Positions 8,766 to 18,946 are shown, counted from the first letter of the stretch. The stretch: DNA of 64,000 bases from Flagellimonas okinawensis (GCF_029194005.1 NZ_JARFVA010000002.1:310001-374000); one strand, 5' to 3'. Translations and numbers: made by a program. The notes: generated from the sequence alone by a model not told the origin.

Positions 8766-11168
8766 ATGATGAACTTTTTAAAATTGGCATTTCGAAGATT
8801 GTTCCGAAAAGGGGAACATTCCCTCACCAGAATTGTATCCTTAACGGCCGGATTGGCTTTTGGGATTTTGCTTCTGTCCGAAGTACTGTACTATTCTAGT
8901 TACGATAGTTTTTATCCGGAGGCCGACAGGGTTTATCTGGTTCATGAAAACTTTAATATGGACAAATCTTCCAATGAGCTGGAGAGTTATCCCAGGGTCA
9001 GTGGGGCCATTGCTCCAGGACTTAAAGCAGAGGTGCCGGGCATTGAGGCAGCTACCCGTCTCAACTCTTTGGGAGATCATATGATCTATACCGATGACTT
9101 CAACAGTTATGATGCGAAGGTTTCATTGGCCGATGAACATTTATTCGATGTTCTTCCAGTCCCCATGATCAGCGGAAACCCCGAAGAAGTTTTAAAAAGC
9201 CCCATGACCTGTATGGTATCTCAAGAAATTGCTGAAAACATAGGGGGCAACGTTATAGGAAAGGTCATCGGCATCAAGGCATATCCAGGTAAAAAACTCA
9301 CCATTGCAGGCGTATTCGAAACCTTGCCCGAGAATACCAATTATGAATACGATGTGTTGATATCCATGGTATCCACTGATCAGTTTACATGGGACGGCAC
9401 CGAAAATTGGATGGGAAACGATAGGTATTATTCTTGTGTAAAATTAAGCCCAGGGGTAACTCCGTCAGATTTGGCTCCTGCCGTTCGTGCCATGCAAGTA
9501 AAGCATCAGGACATCGAAAAACTGGAAGAAGAAAATCAAGGAGTCGTACTTCAGTATTCGTTCATGCCCATCAAACAAATAAAAGTGGACAATGTAAGGG
9601 ACATGGTTCTGATTTTGTCAACTATAGCCCTATCGGTCTTGTTTGTTTCATTGATGAACTACATTTTGTTGACCATGGGCACCTTGATTGCCCGTGCAAA
9701 GAGTTCTGCCATTCATAAAACCTGTGGAGCGGACACCAAAAATCTTCAACGAATGATTCTTTCGGAGACCGTAGTGGTTTTTGCAATATCAATTGTAGGG
9801 GCACTTTTATTGATATGGGGATTAAAACCATTGGCAGAGGCCCAATGGGGGCATGACCTAACCTCAGTTTTAAACCCGTACGTGATTGTACCCCTAGTTT
9901 TGTTGATACTTTTTCTTGTGTTTGTTACAAGTTATTTTCCTGGGCGATTCTTTTCGCGAATCCCCGTGGCCACTGCTTTTAGGAGCTATCAACAGAAAAA
10001 AAGCAAATGGAAATTGGTTCTTTTGTCTTTTCAGTTTGTAGGGGCCACTTTTATACTTACCGTTTTGGTATTTGTAACGCTTCAGTATAACAATATGAAG
10101 AATGCCGATCATGGATATTCAGCCGAAGGGGTGTATTATGTATCCGTTGAGGGAATGGACGGCAATAGAATAGGAATGGTGTTGAACGAGCTTCGGGAGA
10201 TGCCGGGAATTGAAAAAGTAGGTCTAGGGCACAACGACCCCATAAGTGGTGCTTCGGGAAACAATGTGCGCTCACAAGATGGAAAAAGGGAGTTGTTCAA
10301 TGTTGCTGATTTTTATAAAGTGGACAGTAATTATTTATCCATTTTGGGAATCCATGTGGACGAGGGAGAAAGTTTTTCTAGCAAACAAGTGGTTGCCAAT
10401 GATATGCTTATCAGCAAAAGAGGGGCTGAGTTGCTCAAACTGAACAATCGATGGACCGATGGTGTGGTAGGAAAACAGATCACTGTTTCCGAACATGGGA
10501 GCACAACCATCCGTGGTGTGTTTCCGGACTTTGTGATTCAATCGATCTCCAATCCTGATTTGAGACCCTCCGTATTTTTTTATCAACCCGAGGAAAAGTT
10601 TGAAGAGCTCAAAATCCAATACCCTTCCGAACAATTCAATATTATGATAAAGGCGCGTGATGGGGCTCAAGAAGGCATCATGGACAGGATAAGGGAGGTG
10701 GTCAATTTGGGTTTCCCTCATGAGGATGCCGTGGTCCAGAGCCTTAAGACGGAACAATTGAATGCCTATCAAGGACAAAAGGGTTTCCGGAACGCAATGA
10801 TCATTGGTAACGCCATTATTTTGCTGGTAACCATTATCGGTTTGCTTGGTTATACGTTCAACGAATCAACACGTCGTAGAAAGGAACTGGCCATTAGAAG
10901 AATCAGTGGAGCCACACTATCGGACATATTAAAATCATTCATCTCTGATTTGGAATACGTGGCAATTCCGGCAGTATTGTTGGGGCTATTGGGTGCATGG
11001 GTTACATTGGACAAATGGATGCAGAACTTTGCCTTTAAAATGAATTTGCACTGGGGCATTTTTGCGATATGTAGTCTATTCATATTGTTGATGATAGCCA
11101 TAATTGCGACCATAAACTATACCCGAACCGCAAACCGCAATCCCGTGGATGCACTAAGACAAGAATAA
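8766..11168 (+). CDS. ABC transporter permease, divergent double FtsX type (permease 4)
   Basis: An 800-residue paralogue and the most divergent of the five. It starts MMNFLKLAFRRLFRKGEHS rather than the IAWR form of the others. The first cytoplasmic coupling segment reads RAKSSAIHKTCGAD near residue 310, where the siblings have RxKEvGxRKTxGx. The second, RRKELAIRRISGA, is recognisable. The tail RNPVDALRQE fits the family. Only 10 bases separate it from permease 3. One half of the protein may no longer contact an ATPase normally, which is an inference from the altered motif. The reading frame is intact, so it is not a pseudogene. Confidence 0.9.
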   Translation: MMNFLKLAFRRLFRKGEHSLTRIVSLTAGLAFGILLLSEVLYYSSYDSFYPEADRVYLVHENFNMDKSSNELESYPRVSGAIAPGLKAEVPGIEAATRLNSLGDHMIYTDDFNSYDAKVSLADEHLFDVLPVPMISGNPEEVLKSPMTCMVSQEIAENIGGNVIGKVIGIKAYPGKKLTIAGVFETLPENTNYEYDVLISMVSTDQFTWDGTENWMGNDRYYSCVKLSPGVTPSDLAPAVRAMQVKHQDIEKLEEENQGVVLQYSFMPIKQIKVDNVRDMVLILSTIALSVLFVSLMNYILLTMGTLIARAKSSAIHKTCGADTKNLQRMILSETVVVFAISIVGALLLIWGLKPLAEAQWGHDLTSVLNPYVIVPLVLLILFLVFVTSYFPGRFFSRIPVATAFRSYQQKKSKWKLVLLSFQFVGATFILTVLVFVTLQYNNMKNADHGYSAEGVYYVSVEGMDGNRIGMVLNELREMPGIEKVGLGHNDPISGASGNNVRSQDGKRELFNVADFYKVDSNYLSILGIHVDEGESFSSKQVVANDMLISKRGAELLKLNNRWTDGVVGKQITVSEHGSTTIRGVFPDFVIQSISNPDLRPSVFFYQPEEKFEELKIQYPSEQFNIMIKARDGAQEGIMDRIREVVNLGFPHEDAVVQSLKTEQLNAYQGQKGFRNAMIIGNAIILLVTIIGLLGYTFNESTRRRKELAIRRISGATLSDILKSFISDLEYVAIPAVLLGLLGAWVTLDKWMQNFAFKMNLHWGIFAICSLFILLMIAIIATINYTRTANRNPVDALRQE

Positions 11169-11200
11169 CAAGAAATACATCAATCAAAAAACAACTAACT

Positions 11201-13612
11201 ATGCTCAAAAACTATCTAAAAATTGCATGGCGGAACCTAATCAAGAACAAGGTTTTTAGTATTGCCAACATTGTTGGGCTTACCTGTGCTTTTGCAGTGG
11301 CCATTTTATTATCTATGACGGCTTTGTTCGAACTATCTTTTGATCAATTCCATGAGAATAAGGATAGTGCGTACCAACTTTATCTTACCAACCAAACCCC
11401 AAGGGGAACGGAGTCAAGCACTTCCAGTCCTGTGCCTTTGGCAGGGGCCCTAAAAGAAGAAGTGCCTGGAATAAAAAGAACAACGCGAACCTTGAGCGAG
11501 GATGCTTTGGTATCCTATAAAGAGAAGGATTTTAGTTTGGATGGCGAATATGTGGATCCGGACTTCTTTAATATTTTCACATTTCCCGTGATTGCTGGCA
11601 ACTCTGAAAACCCTTTTTCTTCAAAAAGTTCTGTTTCCATTACCCAGGAAACGGCCTTAAAAATATTTGGAACTACAGATGTGGTCGGTGAGGTTATTCA
11701 GATCAGAACCGGAGCTGTGGAACATCCCTTTACAATTGCATCCATATTGGAAAATATACCCTCTAACAGTAGTATGGATTTTGATATTGCCATACCATTT
11801 GAAAATCATCCGGAATACGCGAACAACATGGACCGGTGGGATTCACAATTTCATTTGGTCTACCTTGAGTTGGAAGATGGTGTAACCCCAGAGCAATTTG
11901 AAAAAAACACTCGGGAGTTCACAAGTATCCACTACAAAGGCAGTATCGAAAATGCCATAAGGGATGGGGCGGTTGCCAATGCCGATGGATTGTACAAACA
12001 ATTCCATTTACAGCCAATAGCCGATATACATTTCACCTCTTTTGCCACCGGTACGGCCGAAGTTAAGCGTACTTTTCCATACATGATTTTAGGAATTGCC
12101 TTTGTTATTTTGTTTATCGTGTGCGCCAATTTCATAAATATGAATATTGCCTTAAACGAAAAGCGCTTAAAAGAAATAGGAATGCGCAAGACACTTGGGG
12201 CCGTTAAACAACAATTGTTCTTTCAATTTTGGATGGAGAGCCTTTTGGTTTTTATGATTTCAATCTTTTTAGGATTGGTTTTGGGAAACCTATTGTTGGA
12301 ACCGTTTAAATCTCTTTTCAATACAAGGGCGACTCTAGATTATGTTACCCAACCTGGAATCTTGCTCATTTTTGCACTTTCCATTTTTTGTATCACACTG
12401 ATTGCCGGTGGATATCCAGCACTTTTAATGAGTAGATTGGGAACTCTACGTGCTTTGAAAGGAAAGTTGGATTTAGGAAAAAATCGCTTGAGAAATAGTT
12501 TGATTGTACTGCAATTTGCCATAGCCATTTTGCTTATAAGTGGCACCTTGGTGCTCCACGGTCAAATAGAGTTTATGCGCAATAAAGATCTGGGATATAA
12601 TAAAGAGCAGGTCATTTCCATACCCTTGAACGGAAAAAAAGATAGTTATCGTGCCATAGAATTGTTGAGAGACGAGCTCAAGAGCAACACCCAGATACTA
12701 AACATTTCTGGAGCGGACAACAATTTGGGATTGGGCAGGGACGGAAGCGCCATGAGCAGCATGATGGGGTTCGATTACCAAGGAAGGGGAGTAGTCACTA
12801 ATGCCATAACAGTGGACTATGACTATGCAAAAACTCTAGATTTGGAACTGGTTGCGGGTAGAATGTTCAGTAGAGATTTTGCCGCAGATAGTTTAAGTTT
12901 GGTCATAAATGAGACCATGGCCAAGCAGTTGGGCCAAGACGACCCGCTTTCTGTTCGTATTCCTATGGATGAATCTATTACTTATTCTGTTGTTGGAGTG
13001 GTTAAAGATTATAATTTTCAGGACATAAGCAAACAAGTAAGCCCATTGACCCTCTTTATGAATCAGGACTGGGACTTGTATTATGCCTATGTGAAAATTG
13101 CCCCCGAAAATATTGCAGAATCTTTTGATGCCGTTGAAAGGGCTTGGAAAAAAATTGAGCCTCAGGCCGAATTTTTGGGTTCCTTTTTGGATGAGAATGT
13201 AGACCGCACCTTTAAAAGGGAAAAAACAATGGCCACCATTATTACAAGTGGCAGTATCTTGGGAATCCTTTTGAGCTGCATAGGATTATTTGCCATTTCC
13301 ATGTTGGTAGTGGCCCAGCGAACCAAGGAGATAGGGGTTAGAAAGGTAATTGGGGCGAGTGTTGCTTCCGTAGCGCTGCTTCTTACCAAGGATTTCTTAA
13401 AACTGGTGGGGCTTGCTTTTATTATTGCAACACCCATTTCGTGGTATTTTTTAAATGACTGGTTACAGAACTATGCCTCTCATGTTAGTCTGAGTCCTTG
13501 GTTCTTTTTAGGGGCAGGGCTTACGGCTACTTTTATAGCTTTTCTTACCGTAGGCTCCCGGACGGTCAGGGCTGCATCCGCCAATCCTGTAAAAAGTTTG
13601 AGGAACGAATAA
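11201..13612 (+). CDS. ABC transporter permease, double FtsX type (permease 5)
   Basis: An 803-residue paralogue with an N-terminus very like permease 2. The coupling motifs are RLKEIGMRKTLGA (first module) and RTKEIGVRKVIGA (second module), with an ANPVKSLRNE tail. The leader before its ATG carries the CATCAATCAAAAA string also found before the first ATPase and permeases 1 and 2, which suggests that gene and leader were duplicated together. It is the last permease; a serine hydrolase gene starts 10 bases later in the same direction. Confidence 0.93.
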   Translation: MLKNYLKIAWRNLIKNKVFSIANIVGLTCAFAVAILLSMTALFELSFDQFHENKDSAYQLYLTNQTPRGTESSTSSPVPLAGALKEEVPGIKRTTRTLSEDALVSYKEKDFSLDGEYVDPDFFNIFTFPVIAGNSENPFSSKSSVSITQETALKIFGTTDVVGEVIQIRTGAVEHPFTIASILENIPSNSSMDFDIAIPFENHPEYANNMDRWDSQFHLVYLELEDGVTPEQFEKNTREFTSIHYKGSIENAIRDGAVANADGLYKQFHLQPIADIHFTSFATGTAEVKRTFPYMILGIAFVILFIVCANFINMNIALNEKRLKEIGMRKTLGAVKQQLFFQFWMESLLVFMISIFLGLVLGNLLLEPFKSLFNTRATLDYVTQPGILLIFALSIFCITLIAGGYPALLMSRLGTLRALKGKLDLGKNRLRNSLIVLQFAIAILLISGTLVLHGQIEFMRNKDLGYNKEQVISIPLNGKKDSYRAIELLRDELKSNTQILNISGADNNLGLGRDGSAMSSMMGFDYQGRGVVTNAITVDYDYAKTLDLELVAGRMFSRDFAADSLSLVINETMAKQLGQDDPLSVRIPMDESITYSVVGVVKDYNFQDISKQVSPLTLFMNQDWDLYYAYVKIAPENIAESFDAVERAWKKIEPQAEFLGSFLDENVDRTFKREKTMATIITSGSILGILLSCIGLFAISMLVVAQRTKEIGVRKVIGASVASVALLLTKDFLKLVGLAFIIATPISWYFLNDWLQNYASHVSLSPWFFLGAGLTATFIAFLTVGSRTVRAASANPVKSLRNE

Positions 13613-13622
13613 CCACTTAAAA

Positions 13623-15137
13623 ATGAACTATTTAATTAAGTTTAGAAATAATCTGTTCATTCTGTTATTGTTGTCTTTGATGTTCAATGCCGTGATTATC
13701 GGACAAGAGACATCGGAAGAAAATCTGAAAATCAGGATAGATGATTTTATAAGTCAAAGTGTGGACAATGGATATTCTGGGAGCATACTTGTTGCCAAGC
13801 AAGGAGATGTCATTTTATCCAAAGGCTATGGTTGGGCGGATCGGGCCAAAAAGATTCCCAACGGACCATCTACAATATTCAATATTGGTTCGGTCACCAA
13901 ACAATTCACTGCAATCGCCATTTTAAAACTTCAGGAAGAGGGAAAACTCCATGTACAGGACAAGGTTTCAAAATATTTTCCCGAAGTACCATTCGATAAA
14001 AGTGAAATCACCATACATCAACTGCTGACTCATACATCCGGAATATCGCCGCAAACAGGTGGCTTTAGGTACGATGAGGCCAGTAGGGAAACTTTTTTGA
14101 ATGATTTTTTCCAGTCTGAATTGATGTATGGGCCCGGCACAAAACACACCTATGCGAATGCAAACTATATTTTATTGACCGCCATTATAGAAATGGTTTC
14201 CGAAAAAGATTATGAGTCCTTTTTAAAAGAGAACTTTTGGGAGCCTTTGCAAATGGAGCATACAGGTTATAAAGGCATCAGTGTCAATAGTGAGCAGTTT
14301 GCCCACGGATACTACTTCCATTATACCTCAGGAGAATGGAGGGATTGGGGAACAACACAGGAACATCTCCCGTATAATAAAAACCACTGGTACAGTATTG
14401 GGAAGGGAGATATCTATTCCACAGTGGAAGATTTGTACAAGTGGCACATTGCACTAGAAGAAAATTCAGTATTGCTCCCCGAATCAAAACAGTTGATGGA
14501 AAATGCATTTACCCCAGAAAATGAAGATGAAACATCTTTCTATGGTTATGGTTGGGCCATATTCAATTCAAAAAGCAATAAAAAAATTGTGGCACATAAT
14601 GGAAGTAACGGGATATTCTTTGCAGATTTTCTAAGGTTTGTAGAAGATGATATGGTAGTAATAGCACTATCAAATATTATTTTAAACCAACAATCGGAAA
14701 GTGTGGCGTGGGAGCTTGCCAAGATGGCTATGGACCCAGCATACCGACCCGAGGCCATTCCAAAAAACAAGTATGAACTGGTTTTTGACTTTATCAGGTC
14801 CAATAACCCGGAGAAGGTAAATGAGTTGCCTCAATTTCTAGAAGACGCAAAAGGAAGCCCTTTGACCGATAAGGCACTGTTGAACCGGATTGGTTTTAAG
14901 CAAGTGTCGGAAAACAAGAATATCGAATGGGGCATAGCGCTCCTAAAGTTGAACACGGAGATGTTCACAGATGATGGAAACCTGTGGGACTCTCTTGGCG
15001 AAGGGTACTATTTAATAAATGACAGGGACAATGCGATAAAAAGTTTTGAAAAAGCCCTTGAATTAAAGCCTGGTACCAATTGTTATTGGTGCGAAAACGC
15101 CTCAAAACGATTGGAAAGTCTGAAGGAATCAGAATAA
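13623..15137 (+). CDS. secreted beta-lactamase-fold serine hydrolase with C-terminal TPR
   Basis: 504 residues with an N-terminal hydrophobic signal (LFILLLLSLMFNAVIIGQE) and a class C beta-lactamase / DD-peptidase fold. The catalytic motif is SVTK at residues 90-93, the second motif is Y177-A-N179, and the third is HNG near 325. The last ~70 residues contain a TPR-like repeat (LGEGYYLINDRDNAIKSFEKALELKPG region). The family includes esterases, D-aminopeptidases and peptidoglycan peptidases, so the sequence does not prove lactam hydrolysis. It sits inside the ABC operon between permease 5 and the second ATPase, which suggests that it processes a periplasmic compound handled by that system. 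Confidence 0.85.
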   Translation: MNYLIKFRNNLFILLLLSLMFNAVIIGQETSEENLKIRIDDFISQSVDNGYSGSILVAKQGDVILSKGYGWADRAKKIPNGPSTIFNIGSVTKQFTAIAILKLQEEGKLHVQDKVSKYFPEVPFDKSEITIHQLLTHTSGISPQTGGFRYDEASRETFLNDFFQSELMYGPGTKHTYANANYILLTAIIEMVSEKDYESFLKENFWEPLQMEHTGYKGISVNSEQFAHGYYFHYTSGEWRDWGTTQEHLPYNKNHWYSIGKGDIYSTVEDLYKWHIALEENSVLLPESKQLMENAFTPENEDETSFYGYGWAIFNSKSNKKIVAHNGSNGIFFADFLRFVEDDMVVIALSNIILNQQSESVAWELAKMAMDPAYRPEAIPKNKYELVFDFIRSNNPEKVNELPQFLEDAKGSPLTDKALLNRIGFKQVSENKNIEWGIALLKLNTEMFTDDGNLWDSLGEGYYLINDRDNAIKSFEKALELKPGTNCYWCENASKRLESLKESE

Positions 15138-15161
15138 AGAACACACTATAAATAAAAAAAT

Positions 15162-15824
15162 ATGCTACTACAACTCAATAATATATTCAAATGGGTCAAC
15201 TCGGGAGGCCAGCGATTCTTTTTACTAAAGGATATAAACCTCGAAGTCGAGGAAGGTGAGTTCATATCTGTAATGGGACCTTCCGGTTCCGGCAAATCCA
15301 CTTTGCTCAATGTCATCGGCATGTTGGATACTTTCGATGAGGGGGAGTACAATTTTTTAGACGAATCAGTACACTCCTTAAAGGAAAAACACCGGGCCAA
15401 TCTTTACAAACAATATATTGGGTTTGTGTTCCAATCCTATCATCTGCTCGACGAACTTACAGTGAAGGAAAATCTGGAAATGCCCTTGATTTATAAAAAA
15501 ATCAAAGGATCTGAACGAAAGGCTATGGTGGCAGATATGTTGGACAGGTTCAATATTGTTGGAAAAAAGGATCTGTTTCCCTCCCAGCTTAGTGGAGGCC
15601 AGCAGCAATTGGTAGGAGTGGCCAGAGCATTGATCGCCAATCCAAAACTAATTTTGGCGGATGAGCCTACAGGCAACTTGAATTCCAAACAAGGGGAGGA
15701 GATAATGGAACTCTTTAAACAACTAAATGAAGAAGGTGTCACCATTATTCAAGTAACACATTCCGAGAAAAATGCTGAGTATGGTTCCAGAATCATAAAT
15801 TTATTGGACGGCAGAATGGTCTAA
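15162..15824 (+). CDS. ABC transporter ATP-binding protein, MacB/LolD type (second copy)
   Basis: A 220-residue ATPase similar to the one at 695. It has Walker [10 protein letters not shown] at residues 39-47, Walker [12 protein letters not shown], and the switch region VTHSE. The signature reads [14 protein letters not shown], where the first ATPase and most of the family have LSGGQQQRVAIARA; the arginine after the signature is a leucine. It closes the transporter operon. Its stop codon overlaps the stop of the convergent oxidoreductase gene. It may pair with one of the five permeases or form heterodimers with the first ATPase; neither can be settled from sequence. Confidence 0.92.
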   Translation: MLLQLNNIFKWVNSGGQRFFLLKDINLEVEEGEFISVMGPSGSGKSTLLNVIGMLDTFDEGEYNFLDESVHSLKEKHRANLYKQYIGFVFQSYHLLDELTVKENLEMPLIYKKIKGSERKAMVADMLDRFNIVGKKDLFPSQLSGGQQQLVGVARALIANPKLILADEPTGNLNSKQGEEIMELFKQLNEEGVTIIQVTHSEKNAEYGSRIINLLDGRMV

Positions 15825-16939
15825 TCGGCCAAATCTGCCAGTTCTTGCCCAACAAGGCTGCCCAAAGCAACGCCCATGCCGCCCAAGCGAACACCGCAGA
15901 AGACGGAATTTGAAACTTGCTTAATGATCGGCGATTTTTGATTGCCCACACCCATGATGCCACTCCATCTACGTTCAATTTTTACGGGTTGATTTGGCAG
16001 GATCATTTCTTGCAGCAATGTCTCTAATTTGTCTTGAATTATGCGGGTTTCTCCAAATTCTGTTGTTTCCTCGGTCGAAAAATCAAGGTTCCTTCCACCA
16101 CCGAACAGGATTCTGTCATCAATGTTTCTGAAATAATAATATCCTTCATCAAAATGGAATGTACCCTTGATGTGCAAATTTTTGATGGGTTCCGTTACAA
16201 TGACCTGTGCCCTCGCCGGCTTAACACTTTCTGAATCGATCATGCGGGAAGCAAAACCGTTTGTTGCTACAAGGACTCTTTTGGAATTAAATTCAAAGTT
16301 CTCTGTTAAAACGGTGGCTCCATTGTTAGATTCCACTACATCTTTAACCGTTACCCCATTGATGATGGGAATGTTCAGTGACAGGCATTTATTGATCAAA
16401 GAACGCATCATTTTTCCCGTATCCAGTTGTCCTTCCAACTTGTGGGTGATGTATTTTTCCCGAACATTGCGAAACTGAAAATGATTGTCGCTTTCCACAA
16501 AAACAGGTTGGCCAAAAATTGGTTTCAATAAATCGTTGAGGTAGGTAATGGATTCTAAGCACGTATCGTACAACTCTGGCTTTTCCAAGGGGAAAAGTTC
16601 ATGGCTACCATGTAACTCAAAGCCGATGGCCTTATCTCCCAATAGTTGACGCATTCGCTGAATACCATCCCAGCGTTTCTGCACCAAACTTACCACTTCT
16701 TCCTCTGTATGATGCTTTAAGTCCGATAAAATCTCGGAAACGCTCCCAAAACAGGCAAAACCTGCATTTTTAGTACTGGCCCCTTGTGGCAAACTGCCTT
16801 TTTCAAGTATCAAGATATTGCAATTGGGGTGTTTTTCTTTAAGGCTGATGGCACAGTTAATGCCAACAATACCACTGCCCACAATGGTATAGTCTACATT
16901 GGAGAACCAGGTCTTATTTTCCCAATAGCTTAGTTGCAT
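15821..16939 (-). CDS. FAD-dependent amine/glycine oxidase family protein
   Basis: A 372-residue DAO-family flavoenzyme. The dinucleotide-binding motif near the N-terminus reads VGSGIVGINCAISL, followed by LILEKGSLPQGASTKNAGFA, the segment that contacts flavin in glycine oxidase and ThiO-like enzymes. The C-terminal region has RRWSGIMGVGNQKSPII and GVRLGGMGVALGSLVG, which closes the FAD site. It probably oxidises a small amine or amino acid; the substrate is unknown. The start codon lies directly beside the terminator of accC. Its stop overlaps the ABC ATPase stop on the other strand. Confidence 0.85.
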   Translation of the reverse strand: MQLSYWENKTWFSNVDYTIVGSGIVGINCAISLKEKHPNCNILILEKGSLPQGASTKNAGFACFGSVSEILSDLKHHTEEEVVSLVQKRWDGIQRMRQLLGDKAIGFELHGSHELFPLEKPELYDTCLESITYLNDLLKPIFGQPVFVESDNHFQFRNVREKYITHKLEGQLDTGKMMRSLINKCLSLNIPIINGVTVKDVVESNNGATVLTENFEFNSKRVLVATNGFASRMIDSESVKPARAQVIVTEPIKNLHIKGTFHFDEGYYYFRNIDDRILFGGGRNLDFSTEETTEFGETRIIQDKLETLLQEMILPNQPVKIERRWSGIMGVGNQKSPIIKQVSNSVFCGVRLGGMGVALGSLVGQELADLAD

Positions 16940-16967
16940 AAAAAGAAAGCCCCGAAAATTCGGGGCT
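16940..16967 (-). terminator. intrinsic terminator of the fabH-accB-accC operon
   Basis: A GC-rich hairpin (AGCCCCGAA / TTCGGGGCT) at 16948-16967 is followed on the minus strand by TTTCTTTT. It lies just after the accC stop and immediately before the oxidoreductase start codon. Confidence 0.8.
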
Positions 16968-16974
16968 GTATTTA

Positions 16975-18333
16975 TTAGTGATGTTCGTTATATTTTGGAT
17001 CCATTTTAAAATCCTCCATGAATTTGGTGGTGTAATTACCGGCCAAATAATCGGGATGGTCCATCAATTGGCGATGGAATGGAATGGTAGTTTTCACTCC
17101 TTCAATCACGAATTCATCCAAGGCTCTTCTCATTTTGTTGATGGCTTCTTCCCTTGTTTGCGCTGTTGTGATCAACTTGGCGATCATAGAATCGTAGTTC
17201 GGCGGAATCATATAACCACTGTATACGTGTGTGTCCAATCTAACGCCGTGTCCACCTGGGGTATGCAAGGTGGTGATTTTCCCCGGAGATGGCCTAAAGT
17301 CGTTATAAGGATCCTCCGCGTTGATTCTACACTCAATGGAGTGCAGTTTTGGAAAATAGTTTTTACCGGAAATAGGGACACCGCCGGCCACCAAGATTTG
17401 CTCGCGAATCAAGTCATAATCCACTACTTGTTCGGTGATGGGGTGCTCTACCTGTATACGGGTATTCATTTCCATAAAATAGAAGTTACGGTGTTTGTCC
17501 ACCAAAAACTCGATGGTTCCCGCTCCTTCATATTTAATGTATTCCGCGGCCTTAACAGCTGCTTTCCCCATATCCTCACGGAGTTTGTCCGTCATAAAAG
17601 GGGAAGGGGTCTCCTCAGTAAGTTTTTGGTGCCTACGTTGTACGGAACAATCCCTTTCTGATAAGTGACAGGCTTTACCGTATTGGTCGCCCACAATTTG
17701 TATTTCGATATGTCGAGGTTCTTCAATCAGCTTTTCCATGTACATTCCACCATTTCCGAAAGCAGCAGTAGCTTCATTAACGGCGCTGTTGAAGTTTTTC
17801 TCCATTTCTTCTTCCGACCAAATGGCACGCATCCCTTTACCACCACCACCGGCGGTAGCTTTGATCATTACGGGATAACCCATTTTTTTGGCCTCTTTTC
17901 TGGCATGGTCCACGTCTTTCAATAGACCTTCCGAACCTGGCACTGTTGGTACACCGGCTTTTTTCATGGTTTCCTTGGCGGTGGCCTTATCCCCCATTTT
18001 TTCGATCTGTTCACCGGAAGCCCCGATAAATTTGATATCGTGCTCGGCACAGATCTTGGAGAATTTTGCGTTTTCGGAAAGGAATCCATAACCAGGGTGA
18101 ATGGCATCGGCATTGGTGATTTCCGCAGCAGCAATAATATTAGGAATCTTTAGGTAAGATTCACTACTCGGTGCAGGGCCAATACATACTGCTTCATCCG
18201 CAAAACGGACATGCAGACTTTCTTCGTCGGCCTTGGAGTAAACAGCTACGGTTTTAATGCCCATTTCCTTGCAGGTTCTTATGATCCTCAAGGCTATCTC
18301 ACCCCTATTTGCAATCAATACTTTTTTAAACAT
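16975..18333 (-). CDS. accC: acetyl-CoA carboxylase, biotin carboxylase subunit
   Basis: 452 residues. It carries out ATP-dependent carboxylation of biotin on AccB, the first half-reaction of malonyl-CoA synthesis. The ATG at 18333 gives [17 protein letters not shown], the family N-terminus; an upstream TTG would add only three residues. The ATP-grasp glycine loop is [12 protein letters not shown], and the active-site region [14 protein letters not shown] is present. Length matches the usual ~450. It lies downstream of fabH and accB in the same direction. Confidence 0.97.
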   Translation of the reverse strand: MFKKVLIANRGEIALRIIRTCKEMGIKTVAVYSKADEESLHVRFADEAVCIGPAPSSESYLKIPNIIAAAEITNADAIHPGYGFLSENAKFSKICAEHDIKFIGASGEQIEKMGDKATAKETMKKAGVPTVPGSEGLLKDVDHARKEAKKMGYPVMIKATAGGGGKGMRAIWSEEEMEKNFNSAVNEATAAFGNGGMYMEKLIEEPRHIEIQIVGDQYGKACHLSERDCSVQRRHQKLTEETPSPFMTDKLREDMGKAAVKAAEYIKYEGAGTIEFLVDKHRNFYFMEMNTRIQVEHPITEQVVDYDLIREQILVAGGVPISGKNYFPKLHSIECRINAEDPYNDFRPSPGKITTLHTPGGHGVRLDTHVYSGYMIPPNYDSMIAKLITTAQTREEAINKMRRALDEFVIEGVKTTIPFHRQLMDHPDYLAGNYTTKFMEDFKMDPKYNEHH

Positions 18334-18419
18334 AGAACACAATCTTAAATTAGGAATTCTAAATCTTAAATGGTTCAGGAGAAATTTTGATTACTCCAAA
18401 ACATATCATTTAAAATTCA

Positions 18420-18920
18420 CTACGACGGATCTACCAAGAACAAAGGTTGATCAAACTCAACTGGTGAGGAATCATCAACCAATATCTTAACAATCTTTCC
18501 AGAAACCTCCGATTCAATATCGTTGAAGAGTTTCATTGCCTCGATCACGCAAAGAACATCTCCTTTTCCAATGGAGCTGCCAACCTCAACAAATGGTGGT
18601 TTATCCGGAGAAGGTTTTCTATAAAATGTTCCTATGATAGGAGATTTGATGGTAATATATTTTGAATCTTCATCTGCTTTTTTGGAATCAGATGGAGCGG
18701 GGGCAGCGGCTTCCTGTGATGCTGGCGCTGCTGGTGCGGCAGCTGCAGCGGCAGGAGCTTGTGCCATTGGTATTTGTTGAACAATTGTTGTCTCGGGCGT
18801 GCTGGAGCTGGTGCTTCCAGTTCGAATGGTGATTTTAATATCCTCCATTTCCAACTTCACCTCGCTGGCACCTGATTTGGCGACAAACTTGATTAAACTT
18901 TGAATTTCCTTAATGTCCAT
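18420..18920 (-). CDS. accB: acetyl-CoA carboxylase, biotin carboxyl carrier protein
   Basis: 166 residues. The N-terminal part is charged, the middle is an Ala/Pro-rich flexible linker (about residues 53-80), and the C-terminal domain is biotinyl with EAMKL; Lys130 is the biotin attachment site. It is the carrier between biotin carboxylase and carboxyltransferase. The spacing is 26 bases from fabH upstream and 86 bases to accC downstream. Confidence 0.97.
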   Translation of the reverse strand: MDIKEIQSLIKFVAKSGASEVKLEMEDIKITIRTGSTSSSTPETTIVQQIPMAQAPAAAAAAPAAPASQEAAAPAPSDSKKADEDSKYITIKSPIIGTFYRKPSPDKPPFVEVGSSIGKGDVLCVIEAMKLFNDIESEVSGKIVKILVDDSSPVEFDQPLFLVDPS

Positions 18921-18946
18921 GGAATATAATTTAGTTAGTTGTGTGA

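Noticed and set aside
16978..17661. 227-codon plus-strand ORF
   Set aside because: It is antisense to accC, which is unquestionable; the frame is a shadow of its codon usage.
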